Positions 1-9,765 of a DNA stretch of 28,180 nt are shown one piece after another. The position numbers and the translations under genes were made by a program. Position 1 is the stretch's first letter. Each line of letters begins with the position of its first letter. Below the pieces are notes generated by a model, which saw only the letters and a list, made by a program, of their open reading frames with translations, was not told where the DNA came from and did no database searches. Origin of the DNA: a virus; IMG/VR virus record IMGVR_UViG_3300046000_001197, positions 1 through 28,180 of that record, one strand, 5' to 3'.

Positions 1-1572
1 ATTGACCTTTTGGAATCCCGACCTCCCGTTGATGTGCATCCTTCCATCATCTTTGAGCCTGGGGACCCAGACCTACTGATTGTTAATACCCCACCAGAGC
101 ATGCTAAGTCTACGACCATCACGGTCAACTATGCACTCTACGAGATTTGCCGTAACCCAAACATAAGAATCATCATCGTGTCTAAGACACAGGCTATGGC
201 GCAAAAGTTCCTGCTTTCCATCAAGAACCGTTTAACTCATCCTAAGTACCAAGACCTCCACCTGGCATTTGGTCCACCTGGGGGCTTTGAAAAGAATTCG
301 GATTCGTGGAAGCAGGACTTAATTTACTTGTCCTCCGAGGCAAGAGACTCAGGCGAAAAAGACCCAACGGTTCAGGCTATTGGTGTTCGTGGTCATATCT
401 ACGGTGCGCGTGCTGACTTAATCATCATGGATGACTGTGTTGACCATACCAACGCCCATGAGTACGAAAAGCAAATTGACTGGATTCAGTCAGAAGTTAT
501 GTCCCGTATTGACCAAGACGGCGGTAAATTGTTGGTCGTAGGCACTCGCCTTCGCCCTAAGGACTTGTACTCTGAATTACGCGACCCTATGCGTTACCCA
601 GATGAGACTTCCCCATGGACATACTTTGCACAACCTGCAGTATTAGAATTTGACGAGGACCCTGAGAAATGGGTAACTCTCTGGGCTAAGACCAATATGC
701 CACCTGTCAGTGGTAAAGGTATCCCAGATGAAAATGGTTTGTACGATAAATGGAGTGGACCTGCTCTTGCTAAGAAGCGTGGTCGTATGTCGCCCAATCT
801 ATGGGCAATGGTTTATCAGCAGCAGCAAGTCCATGAGGACTCTGCCTTCCCTGGCGCTGCAGTAAAGGGTGTCATCAATGGCGCTCGAAACATCGGCATT
901 ATCCCTAAGGGTAAGGCTGGTAACAGAACTAACGGTATGGATGGCTTGATTGTTATGGCTGGTCTTGACCCTGCGGGTTCTGGGTTTACTGCAGCAGTAT
1001 GTATCGGCTTAGACATCTCAACACAGAAGCGATATATCTTGGATGTGTCCAACCAGCAAGGCATGAAGCCTGATGGTATTCGTTCCTTGATTAAGGACTG
1101 GACAGACAAGTACCGAGTTTCTGAGTGGCGAGTTGAAAAAAATGCTTTTCAAACCATGTTGACTCAGGACCGAGAGGTTCGGGAATACCTCACAAGTAAG
1201 GGTGCAACACTTAAAGAACATCATACGGGAAACAACAAATGGGATGCAGACTTTGGTGTTGCATCACTTACTACCCTGTTTCACGATTATGAAAATGGTA
1301 ACGCCCTAGTTGAGTTTCCATCAACACATCAATCCGAAGGCTTAAAGGCTTTGATTGAGCAGTTGATTACCTGGTACCCAGATGCGCCTAAGTCTCAAAA
1401 GACTGACTGCGTAATGGCGTTCTGGTTCGTTGAACTGGCATGCCGAGACAGAATTACATCAACACAGTCGTACTCACGAAGGCACGGCAACTACAGCATA
1501 TTTCAAACGAAGTATGACCGTCAACAACAGACTTACATAAATCTGGATGAACTAGAGGATATGTACGCATAG
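1..1572 (+). CDS. Terminase large subunit (5'-truncated by window edge)
   Basis: DNA-packaging motor: the N-terminal ATPase drives DNA into the prohead and the C-terminal nuclease cuts the concatemer. The reading frame is open from base 1, and the first possible start (TTG at 10) lacks a ribosome site, so the true N terminus lies upstream. Counting from that TTG, a P-loop-like motif PPEHAKSTT is at residues 28-36, with Ala where the last Walker A Gly is usual. A Walker B-like LIIMDD follows near residue 138. The RNase H-type nuclease shows GLDPAG (first Asp, near 320), WRVEKN (Glu376) and KTDCVM (Asp466), spaced as expected for large terminases. The C-terminal tail is polar. The portal gene follows within 15 bases. 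I see the motifs directly; the packaging role is family knowledge and I am confident of it. Confidence 0.93.
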   Translation: MDLLESRPPVDVHPSIIFEPGDPDLLIVNTPPEHAKSTTITVNYALYEICRNPNIRIIIVSKTQAMAQKFLLSIKNRLTHPKYQDLHLAFGPPGGFEKNSDSWKQDLIYLSSEARDSGEKDPTVQAIGVRGHIYGARADLIIMDDCVDHTNAHEYEKQIDWIQSEVMSRIDQDGGKLLVVGTRLRPKDLYSELRDPMRYPDETSPWTYFAQPAVLEFDEDPEKWVTLWAKTNMPPVSGKGIPDENGLYDKWSGPALAKKRGRMSPNLWAMVYQQQQVHEDSAFPGAAVKGVINGARNIGIIPKGKAGNRTNGMDGLIVMAGLDPAGSGFTAAVCIGLDISTQKRYILDVSNQQGMKPDGIRSLIKDWTDKYRVSEWRVEKNAFQTMLTQDREVREYLTSKGATLKEHHTGNNKWDADFGVASLTTLFHDYENGNALVEFPSTHQSEGLKALIEQLITWYPDAPKSQKTDCVMAFWFVELACRDRITSTQSYSRRHGNYSIFQTKYDRQQQTYINLDELEDMYA

Positions 1573-1586
1573 AAAAGGAGGTGGAT

Positions 1587-3395
1587 GTGGCTTACTCTAT
1601 CGAAGATATTAAAGAGAACTATGACCGCTACCGCCGTATTTACGCCGAGCGCGATGCTCGCATGCAGAAGGTCCTACTTGTTCGCAAGGGTTTAATGCGT
1701 GATGTCTACCCAGACTTGTTCCCAGACGGTCCTTTCTCGGACCCAATCGTGGCAAACATGGTGGATATTGCAGCCCGTGATACCTCCGAAGTAATCGCTC
1801 CACTTCCAGCATTTAACTGCAACTCACCATCTATGGTGTCAGAGACTGCCCGTAAGAAGGCAGACAAGCGTGAAGAAATCGTTAACGCTATTGTTGACTT
1901 CTCAGACTTGCAGACTCAGATGTTTACCGCTGCTGACCGTTATGTAACTTACGGATTTGTTCCAGCGCAGATTGAAATTGACTACGATGTAAAGATGCCT
2001 CGTATCAACTTCTTTGATTCAACAGGTTGCTACCCAGTAATGGACCGCTTTGGTCGCGTGCTTATGTTCTTCCAGCGCATGCAGAAGCCAACAGCAGAGT
2101 TAATGGCTGAGTATCCTGAGATGGCTCATCTTATTTATGACAAAGACAATCCTTCAACGATGTCCGAAATTGTCCGTTACCACGATAAAGACCAGGATGT
2201 TTTATTCCTACCTAACCGCCATGATTTAATCCTTGCTCGTAGCAAGAACCCAATCGGCAAAGTTCTTATTCGTGTTGTAGAACGCCCATCACTTGATGGC
2301 GAAAGCCGTGGGCAGTTTGATGATGTGCTTGCAATTCAAGTTGCAAAGGCACGCTATGCGCTTCTTTCACTTGAAGCAGCAACCAAATCTGTACAAGCCC
2401 CAATAGCAATGGGCAGAAATGACCAGGAGTTAGCCCTTGGACCAGATGCAATTATTCGTTCTGAACGCCCTTCCGAAATTCGCCGAATCCCGCTGGAAAT
2501 ACCTCAGGGTGCTTTCGCGCAACAGCAAGTGCTTGAAGGAGAACTGCGCTTAGGCAGCCGTTATCCAGAGTCACGAACAGGTAACATTGATGCTTCAATC
2601 GTTACAGGTCGTGGTGTGCAGGCTCTTATGGGTGGATTTGATACCCAGGTTAAGACAGCACACGCAATGTTTGCCCGCGTATTTGTTGACTTAATGGGAT
2701 TAGCCCTAGAAGTTGACGAAAAAGTATTTGGCACAGAAACAAAAGACATCAAGGGTAACCGTAATGGCGTACCTTATGCGATTAAGTACAACCCAGCCAA
2801 GGATATTAACGGTGATTACACCGTAGATGTTCAATATGGTTTGATGGCAGGACTTGACCCTAACCGCGCACTGGTCTTTGGACTACAGGCACGCGGTGAT
2901 AAGTTGATTTCACGCGATTTCCTACGCCGTCAGATGCCATTTTCTTTCAATGCTTCACAAGAAGAAGAAAAGGTTGACACTGAGGAACTGCGCGATGCTA
3001 TGAAGCAAGCGATTGCATCATACGCACAGGCAATTCCAGCCCTTGCATCCCAAGGTCAAGACCCTTCTGACATTTTGTACAAACTTTCATCCGTTATTAA
3101 CGCACGCCAAAAGGGAACTTCAATCGAAGTTGCGGTTTCAGAGGCGTTTGCTCCAGTTGAGCAACCAGCACCAGCGATGCCTGAGCAGATGGGTCCAGAA
3201 ATGGGCATGCCAGGGCAACCAGGTGAAGGTGGCGGATTACCAGAAGGCTTAAGTGCTACTGGTCGTATGGTTGGTGTGGCACCAGGACAGATTGCCCCAG
3301 GTGGTAGACCAGATGTTCAATCATTACTCGCAGGATTAACACAAAGAGGTGAGCCTAATTTACAGGCTTCACTAATCCGCCGTACACCAGCCTAA
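1587..3395 (+). CDS. Portal protein
   Basis: Twelve-subunit ring at the capsid vertex through which DNA enters and leaves; it docks the terminase and later the tail adaptor. The product is about 602 residues, normal for a portal. The region with ESRTGNIDASIVTGRGVQ (about residue 335-350) matches the conserved C-terminal half of portals I know from actinobacterial phages, and the position right after terminase agrees. I chose the GTG at 1587 because AAAGGAGG at 1575-1582 is correctly spaced for it; a GTG at 1581 in the same frame overlaps the ribosome site. The last 90 residues are Pro/Gly/Met-rich (QPAPAMPEQMGPEMGMPGQ) and probably disordered. Identity is from order and the conserved segment, not from a structure match. 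Confidence 0.88.
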   Translation: MAYSIEDIKENYDRYRRIYAERDARMQKVLLVRKGLMRDVYPDLFPDGPFSDPIVANMVDIAARDTSEVIAPLPAFNCNSPSMVSETARKKADKREEIVNAIVDFSDLQTQMFTAADRYVTYGFVPAQIEIDYDVKMPRINFFDSTGCYPVMDRFGRVLMFFQRMQKPTAELMAEYPEMAHLIYDKDNPSTMSEIVRYHDKDQDVLFLPNRHDLILARSKNPIGKVLIRVVERPSLDGESRGQFDDVLAIQVAKARYALLSLEAATKSVQAPIAMGRNDQELALGPDAIIRSERPSEIRRIPLEIPQGAFAQQQVLEGELRLGSRYPESRTGNIDASIVTGRGVQALMGGFDTQVKTAHAMFARVFVDLMGLALEVDEKVFGTETKDIKGNRNGVPYAIKYNPAKDINGDYTVDVQYGLMAGLDPNRALVFGLQARGDKLISRDFLRRQMPFSFNASQEEEKVDTEELRDAMKQAIASYAQAIPALASQGQDPSDILYKLSSVINARQKGTSIEVAVSEAFAPVEQPAPAMPEQMGPEMGMPGQPGEGGGLPEGLSATGRMVGVAPGQIAPGGRPDVQSLLAGLTQRGEPNLQASLIRRTPA

Positions 3396-3410
3396 GGAGG
3401 TGAAAGAAAT

Positions 3411-3572
3411 ATGAAGATGATGAAAAAGAAAGTCGCTAATCAAGGTACAGCAGGCAAGGCGTACCAGCAACCAGCCCGTAAGGATGGTGTGCCACGCGCA
3501 GCATCACCAGCGAAAGGTTCAACAGCGTTTGCTAAGCAACCTGGAGGAACTAAGGGTTCAAAGAACAAGTAA
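3411..3572 (+). CDS. Small basic protein, 53 residues, function unknown
   Basis: A short gene with a very strong ribosome site (AAGGAGGTG at 3394-3402, overlapping the portal stop) and ATG at 3411. The product begins MKMMKKKVANQGTAGKAY, ends GGTKGSKNK, and is rich in Lys, Gly, Ala and Ser with almost no acidic residues. It has no hydrophobic core and is probably disordered or nucleic-acid binding. It resembles in composition the Lys-rich small proteins encoded at 15784-16330. Placement between portal and the internal virion genes suggests a head-associated role, but this is inference only. Confidence 0.72.
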   Translation: MKMMKKKVANQGTAGKAYQQPARKDGVPRAASPAKGSTAFAKQPGGTKGSKNK

Positions 3573-3582
3573 TTCATAAACC

Positions 3583-3635
3583 TGAGTAAGTTTACAAACT
3601 GCTCACCAAATTTTAAATAGTCGCTCTTAAAGCGA
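3583..3635 (+). promoter_or_regulatory. Gap with hairpins and a possible promoter
   Basis: The 74-base gap between the small basic gene and the next gene holds three overlapping signals. TGAG-ta-AGTT-TACA-AACT-g-CTCA (3583-3605) can fold into a hairpin. TTTACA (3591-3596) followed after 16 bases by TTAAAT (3613-3618) resembles a sigma-70 type promoter. TCGCT-cttaa-AGCGA (3621-3635) forms a 5-bp hairpin that abuts the AAGGAG ribosome site of the gene at 3647. A promoter driving the internal virion genes is plausible, but the -10 match is imperfect. Confidence 0.35.
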
Positions 3636-3646
3636 AGGAGATAGAA

Positions 3647-4087
3647 ATGGCAGAACCAGCAGCAACAAACTTCGGAGTATCCGCAACAGGTGGTGCAGGT
3701 AGCGCAGGACAACCAGCGCAGTACACACCCAACATGGATAATGGTGGCGATTTCTACGAACTTCAAACAGCGGCAAAACTAAATAAGTCAGGCGTTAATC
3801 TCAAAGCAGCAAGTTCTAGTATGCGTAGTGCTGCTGATGCAGACATTGTTCCGATTGATGCGCCCACACTCTACCCAGAAGAAGGTGTAGATACTGGTGC
3901 TGCCATGGGACCAAGTGCTGGAGAAGAAGTAATGGCTGCACCGTCAATGCTTAGAGCGCAGAACGATGAAGATATTGCTAAGTTAACTGCATATCTTCCT
4001 GTATATGCTCGCATTGCAGAGTCACCAAATGCCACAAATGCTACTCGTAACTTCTACCGCTACATGCGAAGCAGAGTGCAGGGATAA
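3647..4087 (+). CDS. Hypothetical head-region protein, 146 residues
   Basis: I do not recognise this protein. It starts at ATG 3647 behind GAAGGAGATAG. The first 40 residues are Ala/Gly/Ser-rich and polar, the middle contains an acidic stretch (DADIVPIDAPTLYPEEGVD), and the C terminus is helical and basic (TRNFYRYMRSRVQG). There is no signal peptide or membrane segment. It ends in a TAATG overlap with the giant gene at 4087, so the two are probably translated together. Its place between portal and the putative ejection proteins suggests a minor head or internal protein; that is context only. Confidence 0.75.
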   Translation: MAEPAATNFGVSATGGAGSAGQPAQYTPNMDNGGDFYELQTAAKLNKSGVNLKAASSSMRSAADADIVPIDAPTLYPEEGVDTGAAMGPSAGEEVMAAPSMLRAQNDEDIAKLTAYLPVYARIAESPNATNATRNFYRYMRSRVQG

Positions 4088-7000
4088 TGGCTTGGTATGA
4101 TTCCGTAGGGAAGATGGCGAAGTCAGTAGTTGACTTTACTGGTATTCCTGGCTTAATACATGATATTTCAACTGCTGGTTCAAATGATGACCCGTGGTAT
4201 GTAGATGGTATCAACCTTGTTAAGAATACAGTTAAGGTTACAACGACTCCAGTTCGTGGAGCCGTTAAGGGTCTACTTGAACTAGGCGAAGCATCCTATG
4301 AATTGGGTGGCAAAGCACGCCGTGAGGGTGTAGATGTACTTCTTAGCAATCCTTTTATGTACAACAAGTACAAAAACGAGGGTGAGTCTTACTCAGACTA
4401 TACAGCCCGCGTAGATAAAGAGAAAGAAAACATCTCTTTAGGTCAAGCAACACTTGGCGCTATCTCTCCAGGTAAGAACGCAGGAGATAACAGCGGATGG
4501 TTTGCTGACTGGACTGACAATAACTTTAGATTCCTATCATCTGGCTTTGATTTATTCAGCGCAGAAGATAGAGAAGTTGCATTTAATGACCAGTACACAG
4601 GTAAGTTCATCTCTGGTATACAGGATGTTGTTGCCTCTACTATCATTGACCCACTGACATTTACAGGTTTCTTGGGCAAGGGCGCAGTAATTGCAGCCAA
4701 AGCACCAATGCTTGAGAACATCAATGGTCGTACAGCCCGTGCAGTCTTTGGTAAATTCGCTATGACCAATGACCGTTTGGATGGATTGCTTACTAAAGCC
4801 CTTGATGGCAAGGGTGATGCAGTAGCAGATATTAAGTTTCTTGCAGAAAGCGATGCTAAAACACAGTACGCTTACTGGAAAAAGAAGAAGGTAACTAACC
4901 CAGATGCTATGGCTTACCTATTTGGTAGGGCTAATACAGACGAAGAAGTAGTTGATACCTTCCGCGCAGTTATGCTTAAGGACACATCAGCCCTTGCTAA
5001 GCGTGCTGAGGCTGACCCAGATGTAGCACTTGGTCTTGATGCAATGCAGGATATTCCACATCCACATCGTCAAGCCCTTGAAGGTAAGTTAGATGGCGAC
5101 ATACTCGTATCTGAACCTTACAACAGCGCACTGGGTAGACATGTTAAGTCACTTGCAGAAGAAGATTTCCGTTACCGCGCTGCTCTTGAGACTGTCTCAA
5201 CTGGTGGACAACTTAAGTATGGATTTAGTCGTGGACCGTGGGAAGGCAAGTTGGCTGCAAAGTCATCTAGGCAAGCGCGTGAAACATTTGCAGAACCAGA
5301 TTCTGCTATCTTTCAAGCATCTTCATTGCACCCGATTGTCAAGGTTGTTAACTACTTTACAAAGGAACTCCCAAGCGGTGTATTCAATGTAAATGATGGC
5401 GACTCCTATGTAGAGTTTAATGCTTTCTTGCGTGAGGCTAACCTTCTTTCAAAGGGTAACTTCGGCTCTAAGGGTGCAGCCTATGCAGATGAATATCTTT
5501 CAAGTGCTACACCTGGCGAGCGCTTAAATGTTATTAAGCGTGCAGAGCGTGATGCAATGGAAACACTCTTTCCTAATTACGACCAGCAGCAACTAGATAA
5601 AATCTATGCAGTCTTTGATGCTCGCCGTGCAACCGCAATTAAGAAACACAATGACCAAGGCTTTGTTTCCTACATGGAAAACGGTCAGGTAGTTGTTGCT
5701 CAGGCTCCAGTGCTACAGCGTGAATCAGCCAACATCGTAGTTATAGCAGACTTGCGCAAACTTAAGTACGGTATTGATGCACATGAAATGACACTGCCTG
5801 GGCTTCTTGATGGAGTTCAGGTTGAAGAAATTGCAATGCGCACAGAGCGTGGCTTAGCAGTTCTTAATACTATTAACGACATCTTCAAGACATCGGTATT
5901 GATGCGCCTTGGTTACACCGTTCGTAACCTTACAGAAGCGCAACTATCTATGCTCGCAAAGGGCTTTGCTCTACCAGCAATGGTTGCAGCAGGTGGCAAG
6001 GATGGCGTTGCACGCTTCTTTAATAACCGCAAGGTTGGATTCAACCGTCTTATTGACCAGGTAAATGTCATGTCTGGCAAGGTTGATGACATCAAGACTT
6101 TGCAATATGAATTTGCTACAGGCATTGACCAACTCCGTGCAGTAGATATGAGCCGTCAGCAACTTGCTAAGGCTATATCAGTTCGCATTGGTGAGATTGA
6201 GCGCGATAGATTTAAGTTGCGCCTCACTGGAGATACTGGTCCACTAACTGTAGAAGATGAACTACGCACACTTCGTGGCGCACTTGAAGATTTAGAGTCA
6301 GTGACTCTCTACCACGGTAGCCCAGATGATGTATTTAATCTTGACAAGACTCGTTCCCTTGCCCTATCTGCTTCGCCTACGATTGCTAATCGTTACGCAT
6401 CAGGTGGCATTATCAAGTCAGTTGAACAGTACATCCCAACCCCAACAGGTAGGGCTGGTCGCTTAGGTCAAAAGCCAACACCAGAGGGTGGTACTATCCC
6501 TTCTGAGAAGCGCCAAGATGTACTCAACGAAGCAATGATTCGCCTTCAATCAGACATGATTGATGCAGTCAATAGTGGCGCTATTGTTGAAATTAAAAGT
6601 GGTGCTTCATGGCGCAGAGTTAAGTCTATTGATTACGACACACTTGTACTGGCTACAGAGTCAGACGATTTAGAAACTGTCCTATTTAAGAATTGGTCAT
6701 ACCGCCCTGTCTTTAGAGTTAATGCAGTTAAGGGTTCTGTAACTCCAGTGCGTGCCTACGGCAAGCCACTGTACATGACTCAATGGAGTGACATCCCTGT
6801 AGAGATTAAAGATGCTGCTTTCGGTGGCAAGCAAAAGGCTTACCGTGCCTGGATTACTGGCAAGGGTTGGAAAGATGCAGGCGACCCAGCAACTAAGGTT
6901 ATGCAAGATAACGGCTATGGTCGTTTGATTGTTGCAGATGATAAGCGTGCAGGTGGCGTAAGCCACATCGTGCTTCCTGGCTCTGTTGGTAAAGAGGGTC

Positions 7001-9765
7001 GAGAGAACAGCGTTAAGTCTTACCTTTCTAAACTTGATGAAGAAAAGTTGGCAGAAGTTGTTGACGACTTACCAGCAATGGAACAGAAGTTTGCAACTCC
7101 TAAAGAACGCCGCATGGCTCGTCACCAGACAGTTAAGCGCCAGCGTATGCAGCGTAGAGACAATGCAGTAAATCCTTATTACACTGCTGAAAATGCAAAC
7201 GCTATGATTAACAATGGCGTTGAAGATGCTGCTGAGAATCTATCGCGCATCTATGCAATGCAGCATGCGCATCTTGATGATATGGCAGACCGCATTGGCG
7301 CTCGCATTACTGCAGCCGAAAGCAACGCAATCAAGTCACGACTTGGTTACGGCACAATGAGTGTTGATGCTAATGGTCATGGCTATGATTTGCCTAACGC
7401 TTTCGAGGGTGCATCATGGTTCCTTGGTCGTACATCTGCTGAGCAGACATGGAACGCAATGGTATCCGCACAGGAGATGGCGTTCACAACTGGTATCGGT
7501 TCACGCACAGTAAGTGCAGTTAAGCCTAATGACCCACGCTATTTTGAGGCTTGGTCAAACATACTTAACATGCACTTCCGTGACCCAGAATCAGGAATCA
7601 TGGACCCATTGGTTCGTCAGATTCTTGACGGTGCCACTGATACAGATTTGCTTAAGTGGTTCAAGACATTTGATGGCAGCAAGTATGCCAATGATACCTA
7701 CACCCGCGTTGGTGAAGGCATTGGATTTACTAAACTGCGCGGTGGAGAACTTGACGAACACCTTGTTGAGAAGATTGCAACTACACGCAATGCGGTTAAG
7801 TTGTATATCCCAGATGAGGAAACAGCGCTATTCCTTTCAGCGGCTAAGCCTGATGGCAAGGTTATGACAGGTGGCGAAGTTCAAGATTATTTAATGAATC
7901 GCTTTGGTAAGAACCCAGAGAACTTGCCTGAAATCAATGGATTACTTGTGACAACATCCAAGGAATACACAGACCAAGAGCGCCTCATTGATACCTTTAA
8001 CCGCCGTGTAATGCGCTTCCTTGGCTCACTGCCAGAAGATGTATTCGCTCGTCACCCATTGACACAGCGTGTATATGAGCGCCGTTTGCGTTTGAACATT
8101 GACCAGATGGCTACAGCCAAGGGTGGGGACAGACTAACGGCAGAAGAACTTAGCCGTGCAGTACGCGGTGCAAGAGAAGAAGCACGCCAAGAAGTAGAGC
8201 GCACACTCTTTACGATTGTTCGCCGCACTGGTGCATCATCTAGCACAGTAATGTCGCTTATGTTCCCGTTCTACAAGGCTTATGAAAACACCATTAAGCG
8301 TTGGGGCGGTATCGTTGCCGAGAACCCTTCTGTCTTAACCAACATCTCACGCACCATTGCTCAGGTAGTTAATGGGCAGTTGGTAGTAGACCAAGATGGT
8401 AACCGCATTACAGATGCTGGCGAGATTGGCGTAGGCGGAAACCTGGTTGTTCAGGTTCCACAAGGATTCATTGACTCGTTGCCATCATCATGGAAGCCTG
8501 TTGTTGAAAACGCATTTAAAAACATTAACATCCCGCTGCAAAGCCTTGATGTTATTACACAGGGTCAACCTGGTAACCCAGGTGCTGGTCCTTTTATTGT
8601 TGCTCCAGCCTATCTAATTGTTAGAGGGCGACCAGAATTAGAAGATGCATTTGCTCCTTTGTTCCCAGTGGGTCAGCCACAAAAGGTGACAGATTTATTT
8701 ACTCCTGCTGTAGTACGCCGTTTAACAACGCTATGGACACAGGATGAACTTTATGTCCGTACATTTAATCAAATGCTTCGTTATGAAACATACAACTACA
8801 ATGCAGGTAAGCGTGATGAGCCTACATTGCAGGAGATTACAGACAAGACAAACAAGTTCTTTATGCTCCGCGCTTTGACTTCAATCTCTGCACCATTTGC
8901 TATCGCACCTGAGATGGACTTCTACCAGCGTGCGTTCCGTCAGTTCCAGGAACAATACGGACCAGGCGAAGCAGAGGCTAAGTTCCTTGAGATGTATCCA
9001 GATTACTTCGAGGCTACTGTAAGTCTTTCTAAGAGTCCAGGCGGGCTTGAGGCAAATGTACAGACAGTGCGTAACCTTAAGAAGTATCGCAACCTTATGG
9101 CTGAGGCAGAAGCATCTGATAACCCAGAGTTGATTGGCTTCCTTGCCAATGACTTTGATGGTCAGTACACCTTTAGCCAAGCAGCATACCAATGGCAGTA
9201 CCGTTCAGGTGCATACCCTGGCTCAAAGAATACTTACCGTCAAAATCGTAACCCTGCTGAACTTGTACGAGATGCCAACATTAAGCGTGGCTGGACTGAG
9301 TTCGGAAGAATTATGGATGGCATTGATGCCTTCAAGATTCAAAACGGTATTACATCTGACCGCGACCCTAAACTTGCTAACCATTTGGAAGCAAAGCGAC
9401 TATGGGTTCAAGCAACTGCAGAGGTTAACTTCGACTGGTACTCAGAGTACATCTCACCAGATAGAGGCAAGTACGAGCGCCGTGCAAGAGTTCTTGAGAC
9501 AGCGCTACAGGATAAGGCTTGGATGTCTGCCAATGGTGAACGCCCAGTAGTTAAGTCACTTGCTATCTACCTAGATATTCGCAAAAAGATTGCTGCAATT
9601 CTTGACCAGCGTGACCGCTTAGGTGGCTCTGGTTCACTAGAAGCAAAAAGCAATGCAGATGTTGCAGATGTATTTGGTGCAATCAAGACACAGTTAGTTG
9701 CCGAAAGTCCAGAGTTCGGTGAATTCTTTAATCGTTATTTCCTAAATGATTCGGTGGTGGTTTAA
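4087..9765 (+). CDS. Giant internal/ejection-type virion protein with ART-like segment, 1892 residues
   Basis: By far the largest gene here, starting at a TAATG overlap with its neighbour and ending in another. The product is mainly alpha-helical, without signal peptide or long coiled coils. Residues 739-966 contain an ADP-ribosyltransferase-like pattern: VTLYHGSPDD (His743), an ASPTIANRYA segment (Tyr770), and after a long insert GRLIVADDKRAGGVSHIVLPGS (945-966). The position where active enzymes usually carry Glu appears to be Ser959, so activity is doubtful. Residues near 1389-1408 (MSLMFPFYKAYENTIKRWGG) recall segments of large polyvalent phage proteins. Located between portal and scaffold rather than among tail genes, it fits an internal or ejected protein of a short-tailed phage better than a tape measure. 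The ORF is certain; the role is inferred. Confidence 0.8.
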   Translation: MAWYDSVGKMAKSVVDFTGIPGLIHDISTAGSNDDPWYVDGINLVKNTVKVTTTPVRGAVKGLLELGEASYELGGKARREGVDVLLSNPFMYNKYKNEGESYSDYTARVDKEKENISLGQATLGAISPGKNAGDNSGWFADWTDNNFRFLSSGFDLFSAEDREVAFNDQYTGKFISGIQDVVASTIIDPLTFTGFLGKGAVIAAKAPMLENINGRTARAVFGKFAMTNDRLDGLLTKALDGKGDAVADIKFLAESDAKTQYAYWKKKKVTNPDAMAYLFGRANTDEEVVDTFRAVMLKDTSALAKRAEADPDVALGLDAMQDIPHPHRQALEGKLDGDILVSEPYNSALGRHVKSLAEEDFRYRAALETVSTGGQLKYGFSRGPWEGKLAAKSSRQARETFAEPDSAIFQASSLHPIVKVVNYFTKELPSGVFNVNDGDSYVEFNAFLREANLLSKGNFGSKGAAYADEYLSSATPGERLNVIKRAERDAMETLFPNYDQQQLDKIYAVFDARRATAIKKHNDQGFVSYMENGQVVVAQAPVLQRESANIVVIADLRKLKYGIDAHEMTLPGLLDGVQVEEIAMRTERGLAVLNTINDIFKTSVLMRLGYTVRNLTEAQLSMLAKGFALPAMVAAGGKDGVARFFNNRKVGFNRLIDQVNVMSGKVDDIKTLQYEFATGIDQLRAVDMSRQQLAKAISVRIGEIERDRFKLRLTGDTGPLTVEDELRTLRGALEDLESVTLYHGSPDDVFNLDKTRSLALSASPTIANRYASGGIIKSVEQYIPTPTGRAGRLGQKPTPEGGTIPSEKRQDVLNEAMIRLQSDMIDAVNSGAIVEIKSGASWRRVKSIDYDTLVLATESDDLETVLFKNWSYRPVFRVNAVKGSVTPVRAYGKPLYMTQWSDIPVEIKDAAFGGKQKAYRAWITGKGWKDAGDPATKVMQDNGYGRLIVADDKRAGGVSHIVLPGSVGKEGRENSVKSYLSKLDEEKLAEVVDDLPAMEQKFATPKERRMARHQTVKRQRMQRRDNAVNPYYTAENANAMINNGVEDAAENLSRIYAMQHAHLDDMADRIGARITAAESNAIKSRLGYGTMSVDANGHGYDLPNAFEGASWFLGRTSAEQTWNAMVSAQEMAFTTGIGSRTVSAVKPNDPRYFEAWSNILNMHFRDPESGIMDPLVRQILDGATDTDLLKWFKTFDGSKYANDTYTRVGEGIGFTKLRGGELDEHLVEKIATTRNAVKLYIPDEETALFLSAAKPDGKVMTGGEVQDYLMNRFGKNPENLPEINGLLVTTSKEYTDQERLIDTFNRRVMRFLGSLPEDVFARHPLTQRVYERRLRLNIDQMATAKGGDRLTAEELSRAVRGAREEARQEVERTLFTIVRRTGASSSTVMSLMFPFYKAYENTIKRWGGIVAENPSVLTNISRTIAQVVNGQLVVDQDGNRITDAGEIGVGGNLVVQVPQGFIDSLPSSWKPVVENAFKNINIPLQSLDVITQGQPGNPGAGPFIVAPAYLIVRGRPELEDAFAPLFPVGQPQKVTDLFTPAVVRRLTTLWTQDELYVRTFNQMLRYETYNYNAGKRDEPTLQEITDKTNKFFMLRALTSISAPFAIAPEMDFYQRAFRQFQEQYGPGEAEAKFLEMYPDYFEATVSLSKSPGGLEANVQTVRNLKKYRNLMAEAEASDNPELIGFLANDFDGQYTFSQAAYQWQYRSGAYPGSKNTYRQNRNPAELVRDANIKRGWTEFGRIMDGIDAFKIQNGITSDRDPKLANHLEAKRLWVQATAEVNFDWYSEYISPDRGKYERRARVLETALQDKAWMSANGERPVVKSLAIYLDIRKKIAAILDQRDRLGGSGSLEAKSNADVADVFGAIKTQLVAESPEFGEFFNRYFLNDSVVV

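Noticed and set aside
1581-1586. Portal start at GTG 1581
   Set aside because: This codon overlaps the ribosome site itself; GTG 1587 is correctly spaced.
4087-9765. Tape-measure protein
   Set aside because: Its size suggests one, but it lies between portal and scaffold, lacks long coiled coils and tape-measure hydrophobic repeats, and no tail-tube or tail-chaperone genes are near.
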